From Providencia rustigianii DSM 4541 (GTDB taxonomy: Bacteria; Pseudomonadota; Gammaproteobacteria; Enterobacterales; Enterobacteriaceae), in the NCBI RefSeq assembly GCF_000156395.1, contig NZ_GG703817.1, forward strand, positions 891,395 to 955,394: a DNA stretch of 64,000 nt, written 5' to 3'. Under the pieces are notes generated by a model. It was not told where the DNA came from. It ran no database searches and saw nothing but the letters and a program-made list of their open reading frames with translations. Positions 1-8,316 of this stretch are shown piece after piece; position 1 is the stretch's first letter; each line of letters opens with the position of its first letter. Position numbers and translations under genes: made by a program.

Positions 1-2270
1 CGTTTCAAAAATTCCTTATCCATTTTATCCCAAGGTAATGCTAACTGGGACATATCGTACAACAGATTTTGAACTAACAAATGGATAGCAAGCATAGGTA
101 AAAATGGAATAAATGCGCTAGCAACTAAGACTGAAAATACATTTCCAAAATTAGAGCTTGCTGTCATATTCAAATACTTAATAATATTTCCAAAGGTTTC
201 CCTTCCCTTAATCACTCCTTGCTCAAGTACCATTAAATCCTTTTCTAACAAAATAATATCCGCAGATTCTTTAGCAATATCAGTGCCGGTATCCACGGAA
301 ATACCCACATCAGCATCACGTAATGCTGGTGCATCATTAATGCCATCCCCTAAAAAGCCAACGGTATGTCCATTACCTTGTAATTGCTTAAGAATGCGTG
401 ATTTTTGTAACGGAGTTAACTTGCAGAATACAGAAACCTGTTCAACTTTTTGTTTCAGTTCATCATCACTCATAGCTTCAACTTCAAGCCCTGTCATGAT
501 TTCATCAACATTGAGTCCAACATCATGGCAAATTTTTTCAGTGATTACCGCATTGTCACCCGTTAACACTTTAACCGTAACGCCATTTTCTCTTAGAGCC
601 GCAATTGCAGAAATTGCACTCTCCTTTGCGGGATCTAAAAAAGTAAGAATACCTTGTAATTCAAGTTGTTGTTCTGCTTGAGCGGATAAAGGTAAGCATG
701 CTTCTGCCTGATTTAAATATCGAGTCGCCAAGAGTAATACACGGAAACCTTGTTTGTTATAATCACTAACAAGTTCACTAATCTTTGCTCTAGCATGGTC
801 ATCCAACAAAATTGTTTTTCCATCTTGCTGGTAATGTTGGCACGCGGACAACATCTCCTCAGCCGCACCTTTACAAATTAATAGCGCATTACCTTCCGGG
901 GTTTTTACTGTGACCGATAATTTTCGACGAATAAAATCAAAAGGTAGCTCATCAATTTTTTGATAGGCTTTCAATTGTTCAATTTTGTCATTACCATGCC
1001 CCCGCCGAATAATAGCTTGATCCATCATATTTTTGGCGCCACTCTGATGGAAGCTATTCAACCAAGCTAATTGGAGGATTTTACTATCTTTCAGCCCATG
1101 ACTATCAAGATAGTGTTCAAGAATAATTTTATCTTGAGTCAATGTTCCTGTCTTGTCGGTACACAGCACATCCATAGCGCCAAAATTTTGGATAGCATTT
1201 AATCTTTTTACTATGACTTTATGTTTGGACATTGCTATCGCCCCTTTTGCAAGGTTCGAACTCACAATCATCGGTAACATTTCTGGCGTTAGCCCCACAG
1301 CAACCGCAAGAGAGAAAAGTGTTGCTTCAAACCAATCTCCTTTAGTAAATCCATTAATTAATAAAACAATGGGTACCATGACAACCATAAAACGGATCAG
1401 CAGCCAACTCACACTATTAACACCGCGGTCAAATGACGTTTGTGCCCGAGTTCCAACAATAGATTTAGCGAGTGATCCCAAATAGGTTTTTCCTCCGGTA
1501 GCAACGACAATTCCTCTTGCGGTTCCACTCGTCACATTGGTTCCCATTAAACAGATATTTGAGATTTCCAATAACTCATTTTCTGTTGGGGATACTGGCT
1601 CTAAACTTTTTGCGGAAATATTTGCTAATGTGTCATATTTTTCAACAGGAATGGATTCCCCCGTCAAAATAGCTTGGCTAATAAATAAGTCTCTAGATTC
1701 AACCAGTTTTAGGTCTGCAGGAACCATATCTCCAGCGGATAATAGAACAATATCTCCCGGAACTAGGCATTTGATAGGAATTTCTTTGCGTACTGAGCGT
1801 CCCGTTTTGCTATCTCTACGGAAAACGGTTGCGGTGGTTCGCACTAAAGATTTCAGTGCTTCAGCGGCTTTATTAGTTCGATATTCTTGCCAAAAACGAA
1901 GTAATCCACTTAATAAAACCATGGTGACAATAATAATGACACCCGTTAAGTCCGTTTCCTCTCCTTGTCGTTCAGGTATCAAATAGTCAGTGAAAAAACT
2001 GACGATGGCTAATATGATGAGCACGAAAATAAAGGGATTTTTGAACGAGGCTACTAACTGTTTCCATGCAGGAGGTGCCTTTTCATGGGCAACTTCATTC
2101 TCCCCCTCATATACTAAACGATCCAATGCTTCACTTTCGGATAAACCTAATAGATTAGTTTGGTATTCGTTTAAAACCTGTTCGATATTTTTATTGGCTT
2201 GTTCACCAACAATGAATTTTTGACGCGCGGAAGTTTTTACGCTTTTGCGCTGTTGCCTTATTTCAGTCAT
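1..2270 (-). CDS. mgtB: Mg2+-importing P-type ATPase MgtB/MgtA (3' end outside window)
   Basis: Inner-membrane P3-type ATPase that brings Mg2+ into the cell. The minus-strand frame opens with ATG at 2270 and was read as open to the window edge, giving 756 codons; the family has about 900 residues, so roughly the last 145, carrying C-terminal membrane helices, are cut off. The phosphorylation motif DKTGT is present with the catalytic Asp at residue 372, the TGES actuator motif lies upstream, and GDGIND lies in the P domain. It follows mgtC by 147 bp, the mgtCB order known from Salmonella, so mgtB is preferred over mgtA. PhoPQ control is expected from the family but no PhoP box was recognised. 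Confidence 0.93.
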   Translation of the reverse strand, partial: MTEIRQQRKSVKTSARQKFIVGEQANKNIEQVLNEYQTNLLGLSESEALDRLVYEGENEVAHEKAPPAWKQLVASFKNPFIFVLIILAIVSFFTDYLIPERQGEETDLTGVIIIVTMVLLSGLLRFWQEYRTNKAAEALKSLVRTTATVFRRDSKTGRSVRKEIPIKCLVPGDIVLLSAGDMVPADLKLVESRDLFISQAILTGESIPVEKYDTLANISAKSLEPVSPTENELLEISNICLMGTNVTSGTARGIVVATGGKTYLGSLAKSIVGTRAQTSFDRGVNSVSWLLIRFMVVMVPIVLLINGFTKGDWFEATLFSLAVAVGLTPEMLPMIVSSNLAKGAIAMSKHKVIVKRLNAIQNFGAMDVLCTDKTGTLTQDKIILEHYLDSHGLKDSKILQLAWLNSFHQSGAKNMMDQAIIRRGHGNDKIEQLKAYQKIDELPFDFIRRKLSVTVKTPEGNALLICKGAAEEMLSACQHYQQDGKTILLDDHARAKISELVSDYNKQGFRVLLLATRYLNQAEACLPLSAQAEQQLELQGILTFLDPAKESAISAIAALRENGVTVKVLTGDNAVITEKICHDVGLNVDEIMTGLEVEAMSDDELKQKVEQVSVFCKLTPLQKSRILKQLQGNGHTVGFLGDGINDAPALRDADVGISVDTGTDIAKESADIILLEKDLMVLEQGVIKGRETFGNIIKYLNMTASSNFGNVFSVLVASAFIPFLPMLAIHLLVQNLLYDMSQLALPWDKMDKEFLK

Positions 2271-2417
2271 AACGTTATCTCTAATTCAGCATTAAAGTGC
2301 TTTATTAACGCTATCTGACTGAAAAATAATTATTTTAGCCAGATAGCTCTCGTTTATATCTCCATGACGGAGGGTGGTCGTCCATTTTGGCTCCTCTGAT
2401 TAATTAATTTTCGGCAG

Positions 2418-3116
2418 TTAAGCTGGTAGCTCTGATGCCACTTTCCAATTGATGGCACTGACGCTTTGCTCAAGGCTAATGCGGCAAACCAATGCTTCGA
2501 TTTCTTTTTGTTCGGCGGGTGTCGCCAAAAACTCTGCACACACTTCAAGCTGTTCTGTCTTCAGGGTATCTGCACTACTGAGTGATTGAAGGCGAATATG
2601 TAACCCATTAATGGCTTGTAAAATAAGGGTTCTTACCAGAATTTCATCCCCTTGATGGCACATAACTCGAATTTTATAGCGTTGTTCAACATCCAGAGCT
2701 TGTTGCTGGGGCTGACGATTAATTTTGGAAGCCGCTTCTCTTAGCAAAATATTGGCGCATAAGATCAATAATGTCGCGATTGTCGCTAGTTCATATTGCC
2801 CTAAGCCACATAACACACCGATTCCTGCAGAACACCACAATGTTGCTGCGGTATTTAATCCACGGATATTCATGCCTTCCCGCATGATAACTCCAGCACC
2901 TAAAAATCCAATTCCCGATACCACTTGCGCTGCAATACGTCCAGGGCTATCCGGGGATGTTGTCACCGAACTTAAAATAAAGACTGCCGCCCCTGTTGCC
3001 ACAAGTGCATTTGTACGTAAGCCAGCCATTCTTTGGCGCCATTGACGTTCGGCACCAATTAGTGCCCCTAAGCACATTGCTGCAACTAAATTTAAAATTT
3101 CAGGAATAAAAAGCAT
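2418..3116 (-). CDS. mgtC: MgtC/SapB family membrane protein
   Basis: Small inner-membrane protein of the MgtC family, which in Salmonella inhibits F1Fo ATP synthase and supports growth in low Mg2+ and in macrophages. It has 232 residues, close to the 231 of Salmonella MgtC. The N-terminal half is hydrophobic, carries the hallmark stretch around GAERQWRQRMAGLRTNA and forms several membrane segments; the C-terminal part is a soluble ACT-like domain. ATG at 3116 is chosen because GGAGG lies just upstream and the protein then begins MLFIPEILNL like its homologues; an upstream in-frame ATG at 3170 lacks this support. It is the first gene of the mgtCB operon. Confidence 0.93.
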   Translation of the reverse strand: MLFIPEILNLVAAMCLGALIGAERQWRQRMAGLRTNALVATGAAVFILSSVTTSPDSPGRIAAQVVSGIGFLGAGVIMREGMNIRGLNTAATLWCSAGIGVLCGLGQYELATIATLLILCANILLREAASKINRQPQQQALDVEQRYKIRVMCHQGDEILVRTLILQAINGLHIRLQSLSSADTLKTEQLEVCAEFLATPAEQKEIEALVCRISLEQSVSAINWKVASELPA

Positions 3117-3203
3117 AATGATCCCTCCAAAAGATTTGGATAAAGGTAAATTTGCGCTAAAAAAACACAACTAAAAATTGAATATAAAAATATTCAGGTG
3201 TTA
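3117..3203 (-). promoter_or_regulatory. mgtC leader with attenuator-like hairpins
   Basis: On the minus strand a CAGGT...ACCTG stem (about 3194-3216) overlaps the end of the leader ORF. It is followed by a GAATAT-TTTT-ATATTC stem-loop and two T-rich runs (T5 and T8) before the mgtC ribosome site. This could act as an attenuator. The structure was assigned by eye, not folded. Confidence 0.35.
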
Positions 3204-3248
3204 TTAACGATTACCTGGAGGGAATAGAGAGTAAATATAAACCAACAT
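3204..3248 (-). CDS. Candidate mgtC leader peptide with consecutive Pro codons
   Basis: A 14-codon ORF in the transcribed leader of mgtC, reading MLVYIYSLFPPGNR and ending in TAA TAA. It starts 131 bp upstream of the mgtC start, with a weak purine-rich GGTGAG about 8 bases before its ATG. Leader ORFs with proline codons (mgtL, mgtP) control Salmonella mgtA and mgtCBR by coupling translation to transcription elongation. The Pro-Pro pair and the hairpins downstream fit that logic, but the peptide sequence itself was not matched to a known leader peptide. Confidence 0.5.
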   Translation of the reverse strand: MLVYIYSLFPPGNR

Positions 3249-3543
3249 GATACACACTCACCGCAACAGCGAAATATTCATACAAAGATGAAATATGACT
3301 TTATCTAAAACTAAGGAGTATGTGTGATGAGATATCAGACACCGCCCGCCATGGTGGCAAGCAGTTAATGGAATAGACGATTAATTACTTGCCAATTAAA
3401 TTAAGTTTTTAGTACAACTCTGGCTTTCCAAGTAATTATCTCCAAAATAAATGTGGCTTGAGTATAGGTGTGGCGAATTGTTAAGTAAAGCTCAAAATGT
3501 TAATTATTTATCTCTATTTTTCTGCTTTAGCTTCTCATACGAA

Positions 3544-3573
3544 AAAGCCCGTCATTAAATAATGACGGGCTTT
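3544..3573 (-). terminator. Terminator of the cold-shock gene
   Basis: Perfect 14-bp stem built on AAAGCCCGTCATTA with a 2-base loop, followed on the minus strand by a T-rich tail, 24 bp after the cold-shock gene stop codon. Confidence 0.9.
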
Positions 3574-3596
3574 AGAAAATCAGTTAAGCAATTAGC

Positions 3597-3809
3597 TTAG
3601 ATTGCAGTTACGTTTGCAGCTGCTGGGCCTTTTGCACCGTTTTCAATGGTGAATTCAACTTGCTGGCCTTCTGCCAGAGTTTTGAAACCATTGCCCTGAA
3701 TGGCAGAGAAGTGGACGAAAACGTCTTTGCTACCATCAGCTGGAGTAATGAAACCGAAGCCTTTAGACTCGTTGAACCACTTAACTTGACCTTTCATTTT
3801 GTCGGACAT
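3597..3809 (-). CDS. cspE: Cold-shock protein, CspC/CspE type
   Basis: A 70-residue single cold-shock domain protein that binds single-stranded RNA and DNA and melts RNA structures (transcription antitermination, mRNA stability). RNP1 KGFGFI is at residues 16-21 and RNP2 VFVHF at 30-34. The sequence is nearly equidistant between E. coli CspC and CspE, so the letter is uncertain. AGGA precedes the ATG. The gene is monocistronic with a strong terminator. About 480 bp of noncoding DNA separates it from the divergent ylaC, room for the long 5' UTR usual for csp genes. Confidence 0.9.
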   Translation of the reverse strand: MSDKMKGQVKWFNESKGFGFITPADGSKDVFVHFSAIQGNGFKTLAEGQQVEFTIENGAKGPAAANVTAI

Positions 3810-4289
3810 TTGACTTTTTCCTATATAACATCAAAAAACTTGCCTTTTGGCATATATGGGCCAGAGTCAGCTATTTAATCAGGGAAACACCAAGATGAAG
3901 CGTTAAGGTCAAAGGCTATCTAAGATAACTTTCTTCTTTAGAACACACTAACTTAGTAATCATACATCAAATAGGACTGCTAAACAGGCCGACTGTCATT
4001 AACTCATGACTTTGAGATAATAGCAACTATTTTATACGTCCAATATGTAAAATTTTGTCGTTTTTTAGACTAGGTCACTTTTGATGAATATAAGCCTAAC
4101 AAATGAGCTGCACTTTATTGATAGTGTAAAGGTTTCTTTGTTGAAACGTGATTGTTTACTCATCAATATTTAGCAAACAAACTCGAAACAATGACAATCC
4201 AGTTAAATATTTTTTTTAACTGATATATAACAATTCATTCGCCGCGTGATACCCTCCTAGTATAGATATCTGACAGAGAGTCACTTACC
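3810..4289. other. Noncoding region between cspC/E and ylaC
   Basis: AT-rich divergent intergenic region with no convincing ORF. It should contain the cspC/E promoter with a long 5' UTR on the minus strand and the ylaC promoter on the plus strand. No operator was recognised. Confidence 0.6.
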
Positions 4290-4793
4290 ATGGATATTAT
4301 CAAAAAAATACTTATCGACGATTTAGATGCTATTAATCTACGCGAAGCTAGAGATGGAAAACCTCACTTTAATAGTCAATTTTTAGCTAATCACCCATAT
4401 CTCTGTATAGGCATGATTGCCGCTTACTTACCACTGGCTATTATTCTTTGGTATGCCCCCTATTTTGGACCTTATTGGACGGCAGGGATCACTATCCTAT
4501 TTATCGTGCTAGCCAGTGTTCTATTATTCGATGTTAAACCCGTTTATCATTTTGATGATATTGGTGTTCTCGACTTGCGGGTCTGTTATAACGGCGAATG
4601 GTTTGTCACAGAGCCTGTATCTGAAACTGCACTGAATCAGATCCTTGAATCAAAAGAAGTTCCAGCATCAATTAAGCAAGAAATCTCTCGTTTATTAGCA
4701 TTAAAAGGAATGCTCTCTTTTTATGATATTTATCATATTGCATATCCAGAGATCCCAGCGCTAACAAGAACTGCTTTAGCTACTCAAAATTAA
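4290..4793 (+). CDS. ylaC: YlaC family inner-membrane protein
   Basis: A 167-residue protein related to E. coli YlaC, whose biochemical role is unknown to me. Two adjacent hydrophobic segments (about residues 36-57 and 62-83) form a membrane hairpin. The family signature around FDVKP, then DVLDLRVCYNGEW-like residues, and a C-terminal LSFYDIYHIA stretch support the assignment. It stands alone, divergent from the cold-shock gene and upstream of the tRNA-Asn cluster. Confidence 0.85.
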   Translation: MDIIKKILIDDLDAINLREARDGKPHFNSQFLANHPYLCIGMIAAYLPLAIILWYAPYFGPYWTAGITILFIVLASVLLFDVKPVYHFDDIGVLDLRVCYNGEWFVTEPVSETALNQILESKEVPASIKQEISRLLALKGMLSFYDIYHIAYPEIPALTRTALATQN

Positions 4794-4873
4794 TGCAATA
4801 TCAAATATATAGCATAAATTCCAGTCAGAATGAGCAGTGAATGAGCAGTTGGTTTTTTTTTGTATTTTTATCG

Positions 4874-4902
4874 TTGACAGTTCGAGGTGATGTCGTTAAT
4901 AT
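4874..4902 (+). promoter_or_regulatory. Promoter of tRNA-Asn copy 1
   Basis: TTGACA at 4874-4879 and TAATAT at 4897-4902 with a 17-bp spacer, followed by a GC-rich discriminator typical of stringently controlled stable RNA promoters. The tRNA starts 28 bp downstream. Confidence 0.85.
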
Positions 4903-4929
4903 TCGCCTCGTTCTCAGGAACGAGTCAAT

Positions 4930-5005
4930 TCCTCCATAGTTCAGTCGGTAGAACGGCGGACTGTTAATCCGTATGTCGCTGGTTCGAGTCCAGCTGGAGG
5001 AGCCA
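4930..5005 (+). tRNA. asnT: tRNA-Asn (GTT), copy 1
   Basis: 76-nt tRNA with a CCA end encoded. Acceptor TCCTCCA pairs with TGGAGGA, the anticodon loop is CTGTTAA with anticodon GTT, and the T loop GGTTCGAGTCC is present. It closely matches E. coli tRNA-Asn. The gene letter is arbitrary among the copies. Confidence 0.98.
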
Positions 5006-5013
5006 AATTTAAG

Positions 5014-5048
5014 AAGCCCGCTTCAGGTAAAACCTAAGCGGGCTTTTT
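5014..5048 (+). terminator. Terminator after tRNA-Asn copy 1
   Basis: Stem AAGCCCGCTT / AAGCGGGCTT extended by an AGGT/ACCT inner stem, followed by T5. Confidence 0.92.
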
Positions 5049-5247
5049 GTTTTTTAATATTATATCCTTGCTAATTCGCTCTTCTAGCTAACGCCCACTA
5101 AATCTCTTACCCATTATTGCTATCATTTTTTAAGTTGCTACCCTCTTAGTAACACCATAAAAATCCGACAGCTACTGGATTCAGGCATAAATAAACAGCA
5201 ATTTGTTTAATTAACAACCTGTCGAGCATTTTTTTTCAATTTTATGC

Positions 5248-5276
5248 TTTACAAGTGAATACTGGCTGGGTAATAT
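5248..5276 (+). promoter_or_regulatory. Promoter of tRNA-Asn copy 2
   Basis: TTTACA at 5248-5253 and TAATAT at 5271-5276, 17-bp spacer, followed by the same GC-rich CGCCTCGTTCTC block as copy 1. Confidence 0.82.
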
Positions 5277-5303
5277 GCGCCTCGTTCTCAGGAACAAGTC
5301 AAT

Positions 5304-5379
5304 TCCTCCATAGTTCAGTCGGTAGAACGGCGGACTGTTAATCCGTATGTCGCTGGTTCGAGTCCAGCTGGAGGAGCCA
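5304..5379 (+). tRNA. asnU: tRNA-Asn (GTT), copy 2
   Basis: Identical 76-nt tRNA to the first copy. The surrounding block, from the discriminator through the terminator (4904-5051 versus 5278-5425), is repeated almost base for base with an offset of 374 bp. Confidence 0.98.
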
Positions 5380-5387
5380 AATTTAAG

Positions 5388-5422
5388 AAGCCCGCTTCAG
5401 GTAAAACCTAAGCGGGCTTTTT
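5388..5422 (+). terminator. Terminator after tRNA-Asn copy 2
   Basis: Same stem-loop and T-run as after copy 1, shifted by 374 bp. Confidence 0.92.
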
Positions 5423-5611
5423 GTTTTCTGTCTTCCCAGGCTTCTCAGCTTAACCATCTTTATTTTCCTAAAGATTTCAACCCTCGATTAAATTCTATTA
5501 AATATTTTTCCAATTACCGTTATTTTTTCTTTCAAACATAGGTAGTTAGAGCAAAATTTTTTCAATTCGCACAGATAACAGGCAAACGAACTCATTTTGC
5601 TATTTTCCCCT

Positions 5612-5640
5612 TTGACATTACTGATGGGGAAAGCTAATAT
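5612..5640 (+). promoter_or_regulatory. Promoter of tRNA-Asn copy 3
   Basis: TTGACA at 5612-5617 and TAATAT at 5635-5640 with a 17-bp spacer. The discriminator differs from copies 1 and 2. Confidence 0.85.
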
Positions 5641-5660
5641 CCTCTGCGTGTTAGGGGAGT

Positions 5661-5736
5661 TCCTCCATAGTTCAGTCGGTAGAACGGCGGACTGTTAATC
5701 CGTATGTCGCTGGTTCGAGTCCAGCTGGAGGAGCCA
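5661..5736 (+). tRNA. asnV: tRNA-Asn (GTT), copy 3
   Basis: Third identical 76-nt tRNA-Asn. Unlike the other two it lacks the duplicated terminator; the downstream sequence diverges right after CCA and no clear hairpin terminator follows. Confidence 0.98.
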
Positions 5737-5928
5737 ACTTAATACTACTTTTCCGTTTTTCTCTGTATTATTCCCCCCTTATTTTTCCCTATTGTTTTTT
5801 TAAAACCCCTAGATTTATTGTGTCAATATTTGCTATTTATCATAGCTATTTTATTTTTTTCGATTTATCATTCTATCCCGGCTTGAGCACTTGCTCATCT
5901 CTCATCCCCCCTTTATGGAGCCGGTTTA

Positions 5929-6978
5929 ATGACAACAGTAACAACTCTAACGATCCGCCGCCCTGATGATTGGCATGTTCATTTTCGCGATGATGAAATG
6001 TTAAAAACAGTCGTACCGTTTACTAGTCAGTTTTTTGGTCGCGCCATTGTCATGCCAAACCTTGTCCCACCGATTACTACCGTAGAAGCCGCGAAAGCAT
6101 ATCGTGAACGAATCAAAAAAGCCGTTCCCAATGGACATCAATTTACCCCATTAATGACCTGTTATTTAACAGACACCACTGATGCTCAAGAGTTAATCCG
6201 TGGCTTTAATGAAGGCGTATTTACAGCTTGTAAATTATATCCTGCAAATGCGACCACTAACTCTAGCCATGGCGTTTCTGATATTAAGAAAATTTATCCC
6301 GTTCTTGCTGCAATGGAACAAGCTGGGATGCCATTACTGATTCACGGAGAAGTTACTGCCAGTCATATTGATATATTTGACCGTGAAGCTTTATTTATAG
6401 AACAAGTCATGTTGCCGCTGAGAGCACAGTTTCCACAATTAAAAGTAGTCTTTGAGCACATTACAACGAAGGAAGCTGCGCAATATGTACTGGATGCCAA
6501 TGAATTCACCGCAGCCACATTAACGCCTCAGCATTTGATGTTTAATCGTAACCATATGTTAGTCGGTGGTGTTCGTCCGCACTTATATTGCTTACCTATA
6601 TTAAAACGCAATGTACACCAAGATGCTTTACGTGCAGCTGTCGCTTCTGGTTGTGATCGCTTCTTCTTAGGAACTGATACAGCACCACATATTCAATCTC
6701 GTAAAGAGACTTCATGTGGATGTGCGGGAGTCTTTAATGCACCAACGGCATTAGCCGCCTATGCGACTGTTTTTGAAGAACTCGGAGCCCTAAAACACTT
6801 TGAGGCATTCTGCTCCCTGAATGGACCCAAGTTTTATGGACTGCCCGTAAATGAAGGTCATATCACGCTAACTAAAGCACAAAATATCATCTGCGATTCT
6901 ATCGAATGCGCTAATGATAAGCTTGTTCCATTCTTAGCTGGCGAAGATTCAGGCTGGACTATTGCCGTAAGCCAATAA
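5929..6978 (+). CDS. pyrC: Dihydroorotase
   Basis: Cytoplasmic zinc enzyme of pyrimidine synthesis converting carbamoyl-aspartate to dihydroorotate. It has 349 residues, like the E. coli enzyme. The metal-binding HVH pair is at residues 16 and 18, the carboxylated lysine is K102 in [15 protein letters not shown], and the later metal and substrate motifs HGEVT, FEHITT and GTDTAPH are intact. GGAG lies ahead of the ATG, and a C-run (CCCCCC) lies about 25 bp upstream. In E. coli, start-site choice at such a C/G run with a leader hairpin sets pyrC translation by pyrimidine level, and a similar mechanism is possible here. Confidence 0.97.
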   Translation: MTTVTTLTIRRPDDWHVHFRDDEMLKTVVPFTSQFFGRAIVMPNLVPPITTVEAAKAYRERIKKAVPNGHQFTPLMTCYLTDTTDAQELIRGFNEGVFTACKLYPANATTNSSHGVSDIKKIYPVLAAMEQAGMPLLIHGEVTASHIDIFDREALFIEQVMLPLRAQFPQLKVVFEHITTKEAAQYVLDANEFTAATLTPQHLMFNRNHMLVGGVRPHLYCLPILKRNVHQDALRAAVASGCDRFFLGTDTAPHIQSRKETSCGCAGVFNAPTALAAYATVFEELGALKHFEAFCSLNGPKFYGLPVNEGHITLTKAQNIICDSIECANDKLVPFLAGEDSGWTIAVSQ

Positions 6979-6984
6979 ACTATA

Positions 6985-7017
6985 TATGGGAAGGTACTCG
7001 CCTTCCCATAACTCTTT
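6985..7017 (+). terminator. pyrC terminator
   Basis: 10-bp stem TATGGGAAGG / CCTTCCCATA with a 6-base loop, then a T-rich tail, 7 bp after the pyrC stop. Confidence 0.9.
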
Positions 7018-7205
7018 TTTAGTAGAAATCACTTACATATTTTTATAACAATCATAAAATTATGTAAAAAAATGCTGCAACCACTACCATATTTTCAAAA
7101 TATTCATATACTACATATAGCTCGTCCTGAGTTACCTGCTCTTAGTCATTGATACGCTATTATCACCATGTTTGATTTATCACCATGTTTGATTAGGAGG
7201 TCTAA

Positions 7206-7460
7206 ATGAATAGAAAAAATGATGTCATCCAAACCCACCCTGTTGTTGGTTGGGATATCAGCACTGTTGACGCTTATGACGCAATGATGCTTCGTTTACA
7301 TTACCTCCCAGAGCAAAATAAGAGTTTAGACAGTGCCGTCGTGGATAAAACCATGTGGTTAACAACTGATGTTGCTAGGCAGCTGATTGATATTCTTCAG
7401 GCTGGAATTGATAAAATTGAGTCTGGCGAATATGTAGAAGCTAACTTCAAGACTCATTAG
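7206..7460 (+). CDS. bssS: Biofilm regulator BssS (YceP)
   Basis: An 84-residue protein closely matching E. coli BssS over its length, including IQTHPVVGWDISTVD near the N-terminus and WLTTDVARQ in the middle. In E. coli BssS influences biofilm formation through indole and AI-2 related signalling; the molecular activity is not known to me. AGGAGG sits just upstream of the ATG. It lies after pyrC as in E. coli, though dinI is missing between them. Confidence 0.92.
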   Translation: MNRKNDVIQTHPVVGWDISTVDAYDAMMLRLHYLPEQNKSLDSAVVDKTMWLTTDVARQLIDILQAGIDKIESGEYVEANFKTH

Positions 7461-7477
7461 CAAGTAACAGATAAAGG

Positions 7478-7507
7478 ATGGATATTTGTACTGTTGCAAA
7501 TATCCAT
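7478..7507 (+). terminator. Stem-loop after bssS
   Basis: 11-bp stem ATGGATATTTG / CAAATATCCAT with an 8-base loop, 17 bp after bssS. The T-tail is weak, so terminator strength is uncertain. Confidence 0.6.
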
Positions 7508-7683
7508 TACCAATCTATTTATTATCCAAACCAACCCCTCCATTGAATAGTAATAAATAAAATTATAAATTTATTTATTAATTGCAAATACAACGGTTAA
7601 TTTATTGTTTTTATTATTACTTGATTGACTTTCATATCAATTCCAATTTATTGTAATGCTCTTTTCGGACAAGGATGTTCCCT

Positions 7684-8278
7684 ATGAGAATATTAGTCAT
7701 TGATGAGTGTTATTATACCCGCCTTGGTATTACTGAATATTTATCTTCTAATAAAAAATTAGAATTCATTAGTACAGGGTGCATTAAAGATGGTATTGAA
7801 TTTGTAAAAAATAATTCACCCAGTATTGTTCTGGTTAATTTAACCTATTACTGTCACTACTCTAGCTATTGCCCATTACTTAAAGCACTATTAAATGCAT
7901 CGAGTAGTATTAGATTTTATATTTATATTAATGCCACTTATCCATTAACAGATAACCCTCTGTTACTTAAGGATAATTTTTTTTATAATGTCAAAGAAGA
8001 TAATAGCCAAAACACTTGATAAAGTTATTAATGATTCAGAACAAATAGAAAAAATTACTAAGCTCGCTAATAATAATGATTCATCTATTTTTACTATAAA
8101 AGAACAGAATATAATTAACAACTGGATGAATGAAACACCAAATCATATTATATCCAGGAAACTCGGGATAAGTAATAGCACCGTATACTCACAAAAACGG
8201 CATATTACGTCTAAAGTTTTTGTTAAGAACAGAATTGAGTTATTTTTTATTTATAATGTTTTTAAATATCTTTATTAA
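7684..8278 (+). pseudogene. LuxR/RcsB-type response regulator split by a frameshift at a T8 run
   Basis: Two overlapping ORFs, 7684-8019 and 7988-8278, together look like one NarL/RcsB-family regulator. The first half is a receiver-like domain (MRILVIDE...), but the phosphoacceptor position is Asn52 (VLVNLT) and the usual Lys motif is not evident, so it is probably a pseudo-receiver. The second half has a LuxR-type helix-turn-helix with ISNSTVYSQKRH. They join at a T8 tract (7977-7984); one T fewer gives a continuous 197-residue protein, a normal family length. AAGGA precedes ATG 7684. The gene is very AT-rich compared with its neighbours, suggesting foreign origin. It may be a pseudogene, a phase-variable gene, a slippage-dependent gene or a sequencing error. 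Confidence 0.7.
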
Positions 8279-8279
8279 A

Positions 8280-8305
8280 AAAAGCCCTTTTGAGGGCTTT
8301 TTTAT
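8280..8305. terminator. Bidirectional terminator between regulator and trhO
   Basis: 9-bp stem AAAAGCCCT / AGGGCTTTT with T-runs on both strands, between the convergent regulator and trhO. Confidence 0.9.
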
Positions 8306-8316
8306 TAATCAAAAAA

